The notes under the pieces: generated by a model
The model's database searches: none
What the model saw: the letters and a program-made list of their open reading frames with translations, nothing else
What the model was told of the DNA's origin: nothing
Shown: piece after piece, positions 46,543 to 57,790 of the stretch
Numbering within the stretch: the first letter of the stretch is position 1
How the letters are laid out: each line of letters opens with the position of its first letter
Source of the DNA: Sciurus carolinensis
Lineage: Eukaryota; Chordata; Mammalia; Rodentia; Sciuridae
Assembly (NCBI RefSeq): GCF_902686445.1
Contig: NC_062223.1
Span: 61,315,498-61,379,497 of the forward strand
Direction of reading: 5' to 3'
Length of the DNA: 64,000 nucleotides
Position numbers and translations under genes: made by a program

Positions 46543-46574
46543 ACATCTTATTGCCCAGATGGGCAATAAGATGT
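46543..46574. repeat. Compact 15-bp-arm palindrome
   Basis: The left arm acatcttattgccca (46543-46557) and the right arm tgggcaataagatgt (46560-46574) are perfect reverse complements separated by two bases (ga). Confidence 0.97.
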
Positions 46575-48189
46575 TCCATCAGGAAAATTTATCTCCGGTT
46601 TCTTAATCCTATCACAATTCCCAATCCCATGCCACAGAAACCCTGTTTTCTCCCCGTCAGTACTCCTGCACAGACTCCTTACTCCCTTGGTCCTATCACA
46701 CTCTGCAGGCTCCCAGTCTACTTCCTGGTCTCCCACATATCCCTGTCTATCAAAGATTCCATGGTTGATCATTGCAGTTACTTTTTCAGATGCAGCTTTC
46801 ATTTCTTTGTCCTTCTAGCCTTCTGTCATATCTGCCTTGCAATACCTCAACCCTAGATCTATTTTACATTCTACTTACTCATCTTTATAGCTGGGCAGGC
46901 AAGAAATGTTGGGAAAAAAATCAAATAACCATAACATTGGTATTTCATGGCCATTAACCTGATCTTTGGTCAATTTCCTCTATCATCTTATTCAAATTTG
47001 TCTCAATCTTCTTCATTTTCTCCAAGCCTCCTACTTAGCCTTATCTACACCCCTGGCCTCAGCTACTCTCAGCAAATAGCATTTTCCTCTACTTTATCAA
47101 GACTCATCATGTGCTTGGGACATAGACACTGGTATTTTTTAAAAGCTCTTCCAGAAGATTCCCATGTAATCTACAGAAGTTCTGCCAACACCTAAACTTT
47201 GATCCAGGAAATCTAGCTCAGCCCTCTGGCTCCACATTCCTTCTACTTATTCTGAATCAGCAACCCATGGTTCCAGCCGATGGGTTTCCCACCTTGGCTC
47301 ACTTTTATTTCATTTTGCTCCATTTGATGACCCATCTTGAGACTGTTGTCCCGGCCTACAATGATGACTTGTGATAATCTCAGCTACACATGAAATTGCT
47401 GGCATGAACCATCATGTTTCTTGCCATCAGACTTGAGGTATTGAGTTGTTAGTGCCTTCATAAATCAGACTGCAGAATTAGGACTGTGTCAGATTGGTTA
47501 TTATCATCTTAGCAGCATCAGTACCAAGGCCCTCTAAGAATGGGCTAATTCTAAAGAGTTTTGGGTTAACTTGCCAATGGGAGGATGCATGAAATTGGGA
47601 AGGTGGAAATGATGTGGTTATTCTTCTCAGGAGATTGTGATGGTCAAATACAGGCTTCTAGAACTTTTCTCCACTTCTTTATGGTTGCAGTACTCAGAAC
47701 ACTCCCTGCTCCAGTTCACTAGCACTCATTATAGTGAGTGTTTCTTTGTGTTTGGATGGTAGCCTTTTAAATAGGCCTTTATTCCTTCTACTTTTCCCAC
47801 ATTTGTGTAAATTCCTTTTTAAAATACTTACTGGAGGTTTTATTTTCTTGACAGAACCTAGACTGATCCAGGGGCCTTAATATGCTAGATAATGGAGAAG
47901 TCCTAAATGTTCTTGCCTGGGAAAGTCATATCATATAGGGAATATTTAGGGGAAATTTCTTAAGGAAAGCTAAAAACCTATCCAATAATTGAGAATTAAT
48001 AACCACCTAATTTTCTATGTCATTCTGCTCTGAAGATGTCTCCTGGGTGGATCTGATTACCTGAAGCAGAGGCCAGCTCTGGGACATGTTCCTCTTCCCT
48101 AGCTCTAGTTGAATCTGTCAGTTCATGTATTTGTGCAGAGAAGCTCAGCTTTCTGTCTCCATGCCTGGTCCTGCTCTGTCTTAAACCTA
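46575..48189. other. Unique sequence, no gene recognised
   Basis: No gene found. A stretch near 47100-47195 (tattttttaaaagctcttcc) faintly resembles a MER5-type end but is too decayed to assign. Confidence 0.4.
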
Positions 48190-48325
48190 GAAAAGAGAAC
48201 TGGAATATGATTCAGAACCCCTGGCTCTGGCTCTTATCAACCAGGTGAACTGGACCAAATCATTCTCCCTGCTGTACTTCAGTTTCCTCATCTGTTAATC
48301 GATCAGAGTCCTTATTCCAGAGGTG
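48190..48325 (+). mobile_element. MIR SINE, sense, degenerate
   Basis: It contains caaatcattctccctgctgt and acttcagtttcctcatctgt. Partial copy. Confidence 0.65.
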
Positions 48326-49689
48326 CCTTTCATTCCTAATATTTTATATGAATTCAATGTTGGTAGTTTAGTTTCTTGAAAATGTTTCTGAAGCCTGGGC
48401 CTGGGACAAGGTCAGCAAGGGATAAGCCAGGCCTGGAAACTGGAAACTCTCTCCTGGGCCTGTGGGAACTGATTTATGGGAAGGGCATTGTTGGGATGGT
48501 ACCCAAGGGTAGCCAAGGAGGTGAGAATCCACAGGCAGTAGAGAAACAAACAACTGTGCCCGCTAAGTTGGGCCTAGGGGCAGGGGAAGCCTTGGCTGTT
48601 CCAGCTGCTGACAGATAGACAAATGGAAAGACACATCTCATGCTTGCCTTGTGGTCCTTCCCTCATTGGAACTACTGCCACCTCTCACAGTGTGATGATT
48701 AGGTCAAGAATAAGCCACGGTGCAAATTTATGGATCCTGCAAGCTTCCCATGTTCTTCAGGGAGATTCCTTCACCAAGGCAGTCTCCTCTTTCGCTTGTC
48801 CTGAGGTCCCACACAAATCTTGATTTCATCAGTAGTGCTCTGTTCCCTCAGCTGCTCTTGTTTTCCCTCTGTCACATGCCTTTTCCTGGAAGTTTTATTG
48901 TTCCCTTCTGCCTCATTTTCTCACGCGCCCCTTCCTGGAGAGCTGGGACCCAGCCAGCCTCTCCTTATGGGAAATAGTCTCCAGCACCCACAAGAAAGCC
49001 CCCTTCCCTCTTCATTATGTCCCCTGTTGTCATTAAAAAGAGAAAGACAATAAAAATCTCTCTTCTTCCTGGTGCTTTTTATAGATTTTCTCATTAAGAG
49101 AATTAAGAGCAATCAAAGCCAAATCCATAGCTGCTTCTCTTTAGACAAATCATCTTGAAACTCTTTACTACTCAAGTCAAATATGATGCCTGTTGACTGC
49201 CAGCACTGAACTCCCAGGGTAGGTTCCCGTCAACTTCTCTGCAATGCAGCCAGAGGGAAAGGGTATGGCAGGTGGCGACATTTTAGGCTGACCACTTCTA
49301 CCCAAGAGCCACTCTATTCTGGGGGTTGGGCTTCCATACAGAGCCTAATATAGTTGTTCCTACTGGAATCCATCCAGATCCACAGTCCCATGAATTCAGG
49401 ACCCATTTGTCACCAGTCTTACAATGGCATAAGAACAGTAGGTTCATCAGGGAAGGTCTGATGGGATTCAGAGCATAGGTCACCAGTGATGGGTAGGTCC
49501 TCAGGAAGACCCACCCATACATAGGTGTGAGTTCAGGTGGAAACTCTAATTAAATTCTTTGCCAACAAGTCAGAACTTCTCAGGGAAGTGGTAGGCACTG
49601 CATAATATAATGCAACTGGCACACTGTAGTTTGCCAGTACATACAGAAAAGTACCTTCTGGTGATTACGAGACATTCTATTCTATCAGA
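48326..49689. other. Unique sequence, no gene recognised
   Basis: Several short frames on both strands overlap at 48376-49112; none has a recognisable domain. Confidence 0.45.
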
Positions 49690-49800
49690 ACATGCAGTGA
49701 TTTGAGACTCAGGAGAACTGGAATACTCTTCTTTTTCCCTATGTGATTCTGGGGAAGTTATTTTCCATTTCTAAATCTCAGTTTCCTCATCTGTAAAAAA
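49690..49800 (+). mobile_element. MIR SINE, sense, truncated by an ID insertion
   Basis: It ends taaatctcagtttcctcatctgt just before the ID element, consistent with insertion at the MIR A-rich stretch. Confidence 0.75.
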
Positions 49801-49952
49801 CCTAGGGTTGGGGTTGGGGTTGTAGCTCAGTGGTGGAGCACTTGCCTAGCATGTGTGAGGCCCTGGGTTTGATCCTCAGCATCACATAAAAATAAAGGTA
49901 CTGTGTCCACTTACAACTAAAACAAAATATTTTTTTAAATCCCTAGGATTGG
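49801..49952 (+). mobile_element. ID-type SINE, sense, with target duplication
   Basis: The body ggttggggttgtagctcagt continues to gtttgatcctcagcatcaca and an A-rich tail. An 11-bp duplication with one mismatch, cctagg(g/a)ttgg, lies at 49801-49811 and 49942-49952. Confidence 0.92.
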
Positions 49953-50510
49953 TCTATATCTGAATTTCTCCAGGAAGTTTTCAGGAAAACAGTACATGAA
50001 TTTTGTGGCAAAATATTTGAAAACCTTGTATATAACGATGCTCCTTAGAGAATGACAATGCTGATGTGCCTGTGAAAGCCTCCAAAAAGCCCCACAGAAG
50101 ACAACTGTTTATTTTTACTTAACATTGTGTTTCTGAGATGTTTTTGAACATAGATGTCATTTTCCTCAGTACACGCCTTTATTACCCAAGAAACCAGTGC
50201 TCCTCAGCACAAGTTCTAGGATGCAGGGCTCTAGATATAATCTGTAATGTCCCCTAAGGTTCCTTAGTCTCAGAACATTCTGCACTCCTTTAACTAGTGG
50301 GAGAATAACAAAAAACTTTATTGTCAAACATTAATCATTGTATGTGTGGGTGTGTTGGAACTACGGTTTTCTTCTTTTTTAGTTACTTTGAAATATTGTC
50401 ACAGGTTGTTGTGAATCAATAGCTATCCTATAGAAAACCAGAATTAATTCTTCCTCTGTGTTTTGGTGACCCTTAAAGGTATATAAATATTGCCTCAATA
50501 AAAATAAAAA
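49953..50510. other. Unique sequence, no gene recognised
   Basis: Nothing identified. Confidence 0.45.
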
Positions 50511-50511
50511 G

Positions 50512-52076
50512 AGAAGTCCTAGAAAAAGAAGAACAAATCAACACCAAAAGCAGCAGAGGATAGGAAATAATTAAAATCAGAGCTAAAATCAATGAAATTG
50601 AAATAAAAGAGACAGTGGAAAAAATTGACAAAACAAAAGTTGGTTCTTTGAAAGAATAAAGAAAATTGATAAACCCTCAGCCATGCCAACAAAGAGAATG
50701 AGAGAGAAAACTCCAATTACTAAAATTTGTGATGAAAAAGGAAATATGAGAGATACTACTGAAATACAGAAGATAATTAGAAACTATTTTGAAAATTTAT
50801 TCAACTAAAATAGAAAATATTGAAGACATCAACAAATTTCTAGAGACATACAATCTACCCAAACCATTTAAATAGATCAATTTCAAGCAATGAAATAGAA
50901 GATGCCATCAAAAGCCTACCAACCAAGAAAAACCTAGGACCAGATGGATTCTCAGCCAAGTTCTACATGACCTTCAAAGAATTAACACCAATACTCCTCA
51001 AATTATTTCATGAAATAGAAAGGGAGGGAACCCATGTCCATACTTCTTCTATGAGGCTAGTAACACCCTGATACCAAAACCAGACAAAGACACATCAAGG
51101 AAAGAAAACTTCAGACCAATACCCCCAATGAACATAGATGCAAAAATTCTCAATAAAATTCTGGCAAATCACATACAAAAGCATATTTAAAAGATAGTGC
51201 ACCGCGATCAAGTGGAACTCATCCCAGGGATGTGAGGTGAAAGACCTCTACAATGAAAACTACAGAACACTAAAGAAAGAAATTAAGAAGACCTTAGAAG
51301 ATGAAAAGATCTCCCTTGTTCTTGTATAGGCAGAATGAATATTGTCAAAATGGTCATATTACCAAAAGTATGCAGATTCAATGCAATTCCTATTAAAATC
51401 CCAATGACATTCTTCATGGAACTAGAAAAAGCAATCATGAAATTCATTTGGAAAAATAAGAGACCCAGAATAACCAAGATAATACTTAGCAAGAAGAGTG
51501 AAGCAGGAGGCATCACACTACCAGACCTTAAACTATACTACAGAGCAATAGTAACTAAAACAGCATGGAATTGGCACCAAAATAGACATGTAGACCAATG
51601 GTACAGAATAGAGGACAGAGAGACTCACCCACATAAATACAGTTATCTCATACTAGACAAAGATGCCAAAAACATACATTGGAGAAAAAGTAGCCTGTTC
51701 AACAAATGGTACTAGGAAAAATGAAAATCCATATATAATAGAATGAAATTAAACCTCCATCTCTAACAAAAATCAACTCAAAGTGGATCAAAGACTTAGG
51801 TACTGGAGCAGAACTTGTGCCTAATAGAAGAAAAAGTAGGCCCAAATCTTCATCATTTTGGCCTAGGACCTGACTTCCTTAACGAGACTCCTAAAGCCCA
51901 AGGAGTAAAATCAAGAATCAATAAATGGGAGGATTCAAACTAAAAATTTTTTTCTCAGCAAAGGAAACAATTAATAATGTGAAGAAAGAGTCTACAGGAA
52001 TGGGAGAAAATCTTTACCACACTCACATCAGGGCACTAATCTCCAGAATTTATAAAGAACTCAAAAAACTTAACAC

Positions 52077-52111
<35 letters not shown>

Positions 52112-53030
52112 AAACCCACAAATAACCCAATCAAGAAATGTGCTGAGAAACTGAACAGACACTTCACAGAAGACATATAGTTGGTCAAAAAACATATGAA
52201 AAATGTTCATCATCTCTTGCAATTAGAGAAATGCAAATCAAAACTACTTTAGGATTTCATCTCACTCCAGTCAGAATGGCAGTTATCAGGAATACAAGCA
52301 ATAGTAAGTGTTGGCGAGGATATGGGGGAAAAGGTACACTCATATGTTGCTGGTGGGACTGCAAATAGGTGCAACCACTCTGGAATGGAAAGCAGTATGG
52401 AGATTCCTCAGAAAACTTGGAATGGAACCACCATTTTACTCAGCTATCCCAATGCCTTGGTCAATACCCAAAGGACTTAAAATCCTACATACTACAGTGA
52501 CACAGCCACATCAATGTTTATAGCAGCTCAATTCACAATAGCTAAACTATGGAACCAACCTAGATGCCCTTCAACAGATGAATGGATAAAGAAAATGTGG
52601 TACATGTATGCAATGGAATATTACTCAGCCCTAAAGAAGAATGAAATTATGGCATTTGCAGGTAAATGGATGGAATTAGAGAATATTGTACTAAGTGAAA
52701 TAAGCCAATCCCAAAAAACCAAAGGCCAAATATTTTCTCTGATAAGTGGAGACTGATCCATAGTGGGGGGTGGGTAGGGAAGAATGAAGGAACTTTGAAT
52801 AATGCAGAGGGGAATGACAGGGGTGGGGGCAGTGGTGGTGGGAAGGACAGTAGAAAGGGAGACATTACCCTATATACATGTATGATTACACTACTGAAGT
52901 GACTCAACACCATGTACAGCCAGAGGAAGAAGTTATACTCTATTTATGTATAATGTGTCAAAATGCATTCTACTGTCTTGGATAACCAATTAGAACAAAC
53001 TAAAATAATTTAAAAAGAAAAAGAAAAAAA
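50512..53030 (+). mobile_element. 5'-truncated L1 with internal deletion (L1-B)
   Basis: The element starts in ORF2 at the position equivalent to L1-A about 2645 and runs through ORF2 and the 3'UTR to an A-rich end near 53030. ORF2 is broken by many stops; the longest surviving piece (51335-51715) covers the post-RT region with [22 protein letters not shown] sequence. An internal segment equivalent to L1-A about 3395-4005 is missing, with the join at 51234-51240; this removes most of the RT domain, including the FADD site. The 3'UTR has a G-rich tract (52763-52860) and an end that differs from L1-A. Target duplications are unclear. Confidence 0.93.
52078..52110. repeat. A33 homopolymer inside L1-B
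   Basis: Thirty-three consecutive As lie within ORF2 sequence, where L1-A has accaagaatgtaaat at the equivalent site. Confidence 0.97.
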
Positions 53031-54112
53031 AGAACTCCATTGTCATGTACACGAGTAGGAGCCATGCTGCATCTTTGGTTTGCATCTTTGGTTAGCATCT
53101 CTTATCTGTGGGTTCTGCATACTCTCCTTTCTCTGCCTAAAACACCACCCACATTTTGACTGGCTAACTCAAGCTTCTTAGCTCCGCTCAGTGGTACTTC
53201 CTCTGAACTGCCATCTTTATCCCTCAGGTCTGGGTTAGATGCTCATTTTATGCCTTTTATTTTCCAAACCATGGAATAAAAAGCTTCCAGAATGCCAGCG
53301 CATGCGTGTGGAGTTCTCCATTCTAATTGCAGTACCTAGGAAAGTGTTCGGGATCTGGCAGGATCTCAGTAAATAGTTATTGAACAACTTTGGAAATTGT
53401 TCCTTTAATTGGAATGGGAGAACAGTGATTAGCTCTTATAAGAAGGAAAAAAAATCTTTTTTTCTCTTGTCCCAGTAAGGAATTCACAAATGGAGAGACA
53501 GTGAGTTGTTCACGATAGACTAACTAGTAACCTGTGTTGGGACAGAGCTTCCTGCATGTTCACCAGAAACATTAAGGAGACTGTTGTCAATTGGAATTTA
53601 GTGTTAAGTGATTTTGACATTCCCTGCTAATTTTAAGATTCTAGAATTTAATTCTTCTTTAATTAGTATTCTGTGTAATTTACATTTCCCTATAAATAAG
53701 ACCTCTTTTATCATATATCTTTAGTTTTTGAGAACTACAACTAAATTTAAACAATAATTAGTTTACTAGCAATCTCTTACATTAATCACAGCCATCTAAT
53801 GCATTAATAAAAATGTTGCTTAAGTGCTGTAGTCAAGGAACAATTAAGCTATATTATATAACTCCCAATGATGATAGAAATTATTTTTTAAAAAAGTTTA
53901 TGCACAATATTCATAGAAAATATGTAGACTTAAACAAGCATTATACGGATAGTGTGAATGCAACCTGGTTACAAGCAGGGGGAAAAAACAGATGGGAAAA
54001 AAATACACACAAATGCAGACTATTTGAATAAGAAAGTTGGGACCAGGAGTCAAATTTGTATGTTTGTAAATTTGCTTCTGCAAAATTTTTCTCCAGTTCT
54101 TTGTAATGTGGT
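53031..54112. other. Unique sequence, no gene recognised
   Basis: AT-rich, no coding frame of note. Confidence 0.45.
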
Positions 54113-54358
54113 GTTTTTTTTTTTTTTTTTTTTTTTTTTTTGGTGCTAGGGATCGAACCAGGGCCCAGGGGCACTTCACCACTGAGCCACATCCCCAGTC
54201 CTTTTTATTTTTTTAATTTGGATACAGGACCTTGCAAAGTTGATTAGGGCTTCACTAAACTGCTGAATCTGGCCTTGAACTTAAAAATCCTCCTGCCTCA
54301 GCCTCTTGGGTCACTAGAATTTCAGGCATGCACCACCCCAGCCTGGCTTTTAATGTGC
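54113..54358 (-). mobile_element. B1-dID SINE, antisense
   Basis: A T-run (the A tail complement, 54114-54140) is followed by the dID half (tggtgctagggatcgaacca) and the B1 half (cctcctgcctcagcctcttg, ending catgcaccaccccagcctgg). A short likely target duplication, taatgtg, lies on both sides. Confidence 0.93.
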
Positions 54359-55117
54359 TTGTCTTAATTGTAAAAATTTAAAAGATGAAAGTATGCCTGG
54401 AAACAACAGAAACATTATTTTGCCTACATTATTGACATCAATTTCTGCAAAACACTATTTTGACTTTTTTCCAGCAGAGCTCTTGGGCTCTTATTCAAAG
54501 ATGACTGGTCTATAAGGATAATTCTGGCCTGACTCTCTTTCCCAGCTGTTTTTTGGGACCCTTCATAACAAGACAGAATAAAAACAGTCACCCCTAACTC
54601 AAATATTCCACCTCGTTATTAATAATTCCCAAAGCCCCTAAGGTGGGAACTGCACTGAGATTGAAAAGCTGACAAATTTCACCTTGATCTGTTCCCATTT
54701 TGGGGTTAAGCTGCTTTTGGAGGATGGAGGAGTGGTGCCTACTCCAGATGGGTAACCTTTTTTCTTTGTCGTAAGATAAATCCTATTACTGATAAAAAGG
54801 GAAAAAAAAAAAAGTTTCTGTTTGACTTTTTGTGCTCTGGACATAAACAACAGTCCAGGATCCTGGGCGTTGTGGGTGCACAGGATTTAATCTCCACCAG
54901 GTTTTCTTCCGATAAACATCCTTTCAGCTGTCCTAGCCCAAAACATTTTTCCTTTGTGAGGCTGCATGTGCAGGCCTGAAGCTTTGCTCTCAATGGACCC
55001 AGCCACCTATTCTGACCCTTCATGCCTGGACACTCTCAGCTTATTCATGCTTGAAATATTTGGACCCAAGACAGTCCCTGACTTGATGGTTAAATATAAT
55101 TTGATGGAACAGAGAGG
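54359..55117. other. Unique sequence, no gene recognised
   Basis: Nothing identified. Confidence 0.45.
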
Positions 55118-55345
55118 CCTGCTAAAGTAGCAAGAGCATGACTTTGGGGAGTCAGAACAATTGAAGTTTGAATCCCAGTCCCTCTGCTTACAAGCAGTGT
55201 GACTTTGCTTAGACAAATGACTTAACTTCCAGAAACCCTCACTTCTTCATCTGATAAAACAGCACAATCAGTCCTACATGAGGGCTGTTTTGTGACTTGA
55301 AAGAAGTATCAAATACAAAGTGCCTAACAGAGTAAGCCCGAGTTC
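55118..55345 (+). mobile_element. MIR SINE, sense
   Basis: Contains gaagtttgaatcccagtccc, gcagtgtgactttgcttaga and ctcacttcttcatctgataa; a long sense copy. Confidence 0.8.
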
Positions 55346-55502
55346 CCATTCCTCTGCCAGCTAGTGTCACAAACTGAAGTGTCAAAATCACATTTTCAAA
55401 ATGCCACTGCCCTGGACCAAGTCCTAAAGAAACTAACCAGGGTAGCAAAGGGTCTGGAATCCAGGCCCTGTGAAGAAGAGGTGAGAACTGAGTGCTTGAC
55501 CA

Positions 55503-55660
55503 GTGAATAAATACATACTTGATGGATGCCTTCTATGTGCCAAATTCTGCTTATCACTGAGGGCAGACTAGGCAGCAAGAGGTGTTCTGCCCTCTTGAGC
55601 GTACAATGCAGGTGGAAAGACAAACACTGAGTGAGTAATTTTAAGTGTGATTAGTAATGT
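55503..55660 (-). mobile_element. L2/MIR-like fragment, antisense
   Basis: The pattern gatgccttctatgtgccaaa, then gtacaatgcaggtggaaaga, resembles the antisense L2 3' end. Decayed. Confidence 0.55.
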
Positions 55661-56713
55661 AAAGGGGAAAGTCCCGGGTACTGTGTGGTTTTATAACCAC
55701 AGAATCAGAACCAGGCAGATTAGGACCAATAGGTAGGAGAGTGTTTGGTTTCAATACGGAAATTCAAAGAAAGGCACATAATGGCATCAAGGTGGGCCAT
55801 CTGTGTGCTGCACAAGGATCCAGTTGAGAGGATGTATGAGGATTGGTGTCTAAGCCTTACTTTGTTTCTCAGACTATGCACCTTGGAGCTGCCTCTTCCT
55901 GAAGGCGACACCATTTTCTGATTTTCACAGAAACATTATATAGTCTGTAATGGTCCTGAATTGAGATTTCCAAATGGTGATCCTGGGTAATATCTGGAAT
56001 AAACATATAATTTGTTGGTTTGTACTTTTTTATTTTGTTTACGTCTGTTTTTAATTTGGATTAGTTGCCAGATTTTAAAATGAAGGAGACTTCACACTAA
56101 AAAGGCAGATTTCTGGACCCTATGTAAAAAGGGGGACTCTGACCTTTGTGAACCTAAAAGAAAACTAGCTAGAGGTGAGCAATGGCTGCTAGCTTTACCT
56201 TTTGAGAACTAAAGATGCCCCTATCCTCTCCAATCATTTTACACAAATTCTTTCCCTTTCTGGATCCCAGTCACTTCCATTTGCTACCTCTGTCCTTTTT
56301 AGGTCCACAACTGTACGGAATGGGCTATGTATCGTGTCAATGGATTCACTCCCTGGTGTTGTTCAAGCAGCAATGCAGATTCTCCATCAGAGATGCCAAG
56401 ATGGAGTCAATTTTCTAGGTAAGAAATGTCTTCTGAGCTTTAGGTTTTGCAGGTGACTGAAGTTGGACAAATGACTCATATGACAGTCATTATGTAGGAG
56501 GCCTGAAAGTATATGGATCAGAATAAGAGATGTGTATTATATGTTGGTTCACATGAATATGCCAAATATCTGACAGTATTAAGAAAACCCTCAGCAAATT
56601 CCTAATGTGGACACACTACTATATTATGTGATAAGGAGGAACTACAAACTTGGCTTATTTTAGCTTTATTATTCAATCTACTAAATAATAGAATGATCAA
56701 CTAACTCAACTAT
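55661..56713. other. Unique sequence with an exon-like segment
   Basis: No repeat is named here. It includes the exon-like candidate at 56303-56418, listed separately. Confidence 0.4.
56303..56418 (+). other. Exon-like candidate, 116 bp
   Basis: A pyrimidine-rich acceptor (ctctgtcctttttag) precedes the segment, and a strong donor (TCTAG/GTAAGA) follows. All three sense frames are open across it, but none gives a protein I recognise. It could be a non-coding or chance exon. No neighbouring exon could be matched. Confidence 0.15.
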
Positions 56714-57348
56714 TATAGGCTGAATTGTGCCCCCCTAAAATTTATACGTTAAGCCAGGCACAGTGATGTACACCTGTCCCAGCTGATCTGGAGGCCGAGG
56801 CAGGAGGATCACGAGTTCAAAGCCAGCCTCAGCAACTTAGCAAGGCCCTAAGCAATTCATCAATACCCTGTCTCAAAATAAAATATAAAAAGGGCTGGAG
56901 ATGTGACTCTGTGGTTAAGCATCCTGGGTTCAATCCCTGGTACCAAAAACATAAGTAAATCAGTCAGTAAATAAAAAAATAAATGAACAAACAAATTTAT
57001 AAGTTGAAATCCTAACACCCAGAACTTTAGAATGTGACTGTATTTGGATACGGGGCCTTTAAAGAGGTAATTATTAAAAAGAGGTCTTAGAATGGGCCCT
57101 GATCCAATATTACTAGTGTCTTTATGAGATTAAGATGTAGACACACAGAGAGCGGGGCAACCTCTGGTGTAAAGACACACCAGAAAGATAGTCATCTCCA
57201 AGTCAAGGAGGGAGACTCAGAAGAACCCCGACTTGCCAACACCTTGACTTTGAACTTCTAGTCTCCAGAACTATGAGAAAATATATTTGTCATTTACGAT
57301 ATTGAGTCTGTGATTATCCTATTATGGCAGCCATAGCAAGTTAATCTA
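56714..57348 (+). mobile_element. MLT1-type LTR split by a B1-dID
   Basis: The left part (taggctgaattgtgcccccc) and the right part (gttgaaatcctaacacccag, aatgtgactgtatttggata, gggccctgatccaatattac, cttctagtctccagaactat) read as one MLT1-class ERVL-MaLR LTR. It ends near ggcagccatagcaagttaat. No internal retroviral region is attached. Confidence 0.85.
56753..57007 (+). mobile_element. B1-dID SINE, sense, inside the MLT1 LTR
   Basis: The B1 half (gccaggcacagtgatgtaca, gaggcaggaggatcacgagt) and the dID half (ggttaagcatcctgggttca, atccctggtacc) end in an AAAT-rich tail. The target duplication aaatttata(c/a)gtt lies at about 56738-56750 and 56993-57005. Well preserved. Confidence 0.95.
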
Positions 57349-57439
57349 CTGACTCATTAAATAAGTAAATAAATAGGTAATACAAGTCCTGTTTCCTGTC
57401 CTAAAAAGGCTGATGAAATAGGAGGGAAAGTTTGACTTG

Positions 57440-57790
57440 TAAACATTTCCACCAGTCCCCAGAGTGATCTTCCCACAGTTAAAACTAGATCACAGAGCTC
57501 CACTGTCTGTGACTCTTCAGTGGCTTATCCTTGCATTTAGAAAAGAATCTAACTCTGTCCTGCAAAAGTCCTGGTGTGATTCAGCCCCTGCCTAATGGCC
57601 CACCTAGGTTTGTGCTATGCCCTCCTGGCTCATGCCGCACGGCCACCCTCACCCTTCTGTTCCTCCACAAGCCAGACACCAAGTTCTTTCCAAACACCAA
57701 GGTCTCAGCAGGTTCTGCTCTTTCTACCTGGGACTCTTCCCCTTCCTCATCCAAACACTCTCATCCTCACTGCCAGCCAGGCCTGGAGGA
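57440..57790 (+). mobile_element. L2 LINE 3' region, sense
   Basis: Ordered matches to the L2 3' part: gactcttcagtggcttatcc, tagaaaagaatctaactctg, gattcagcccctgcctaatg and ccctcctggctcatgccgca. The 131-codon frame at 57531-57926 overlaps this repeat and is not a gene. Confidence 0.75.
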
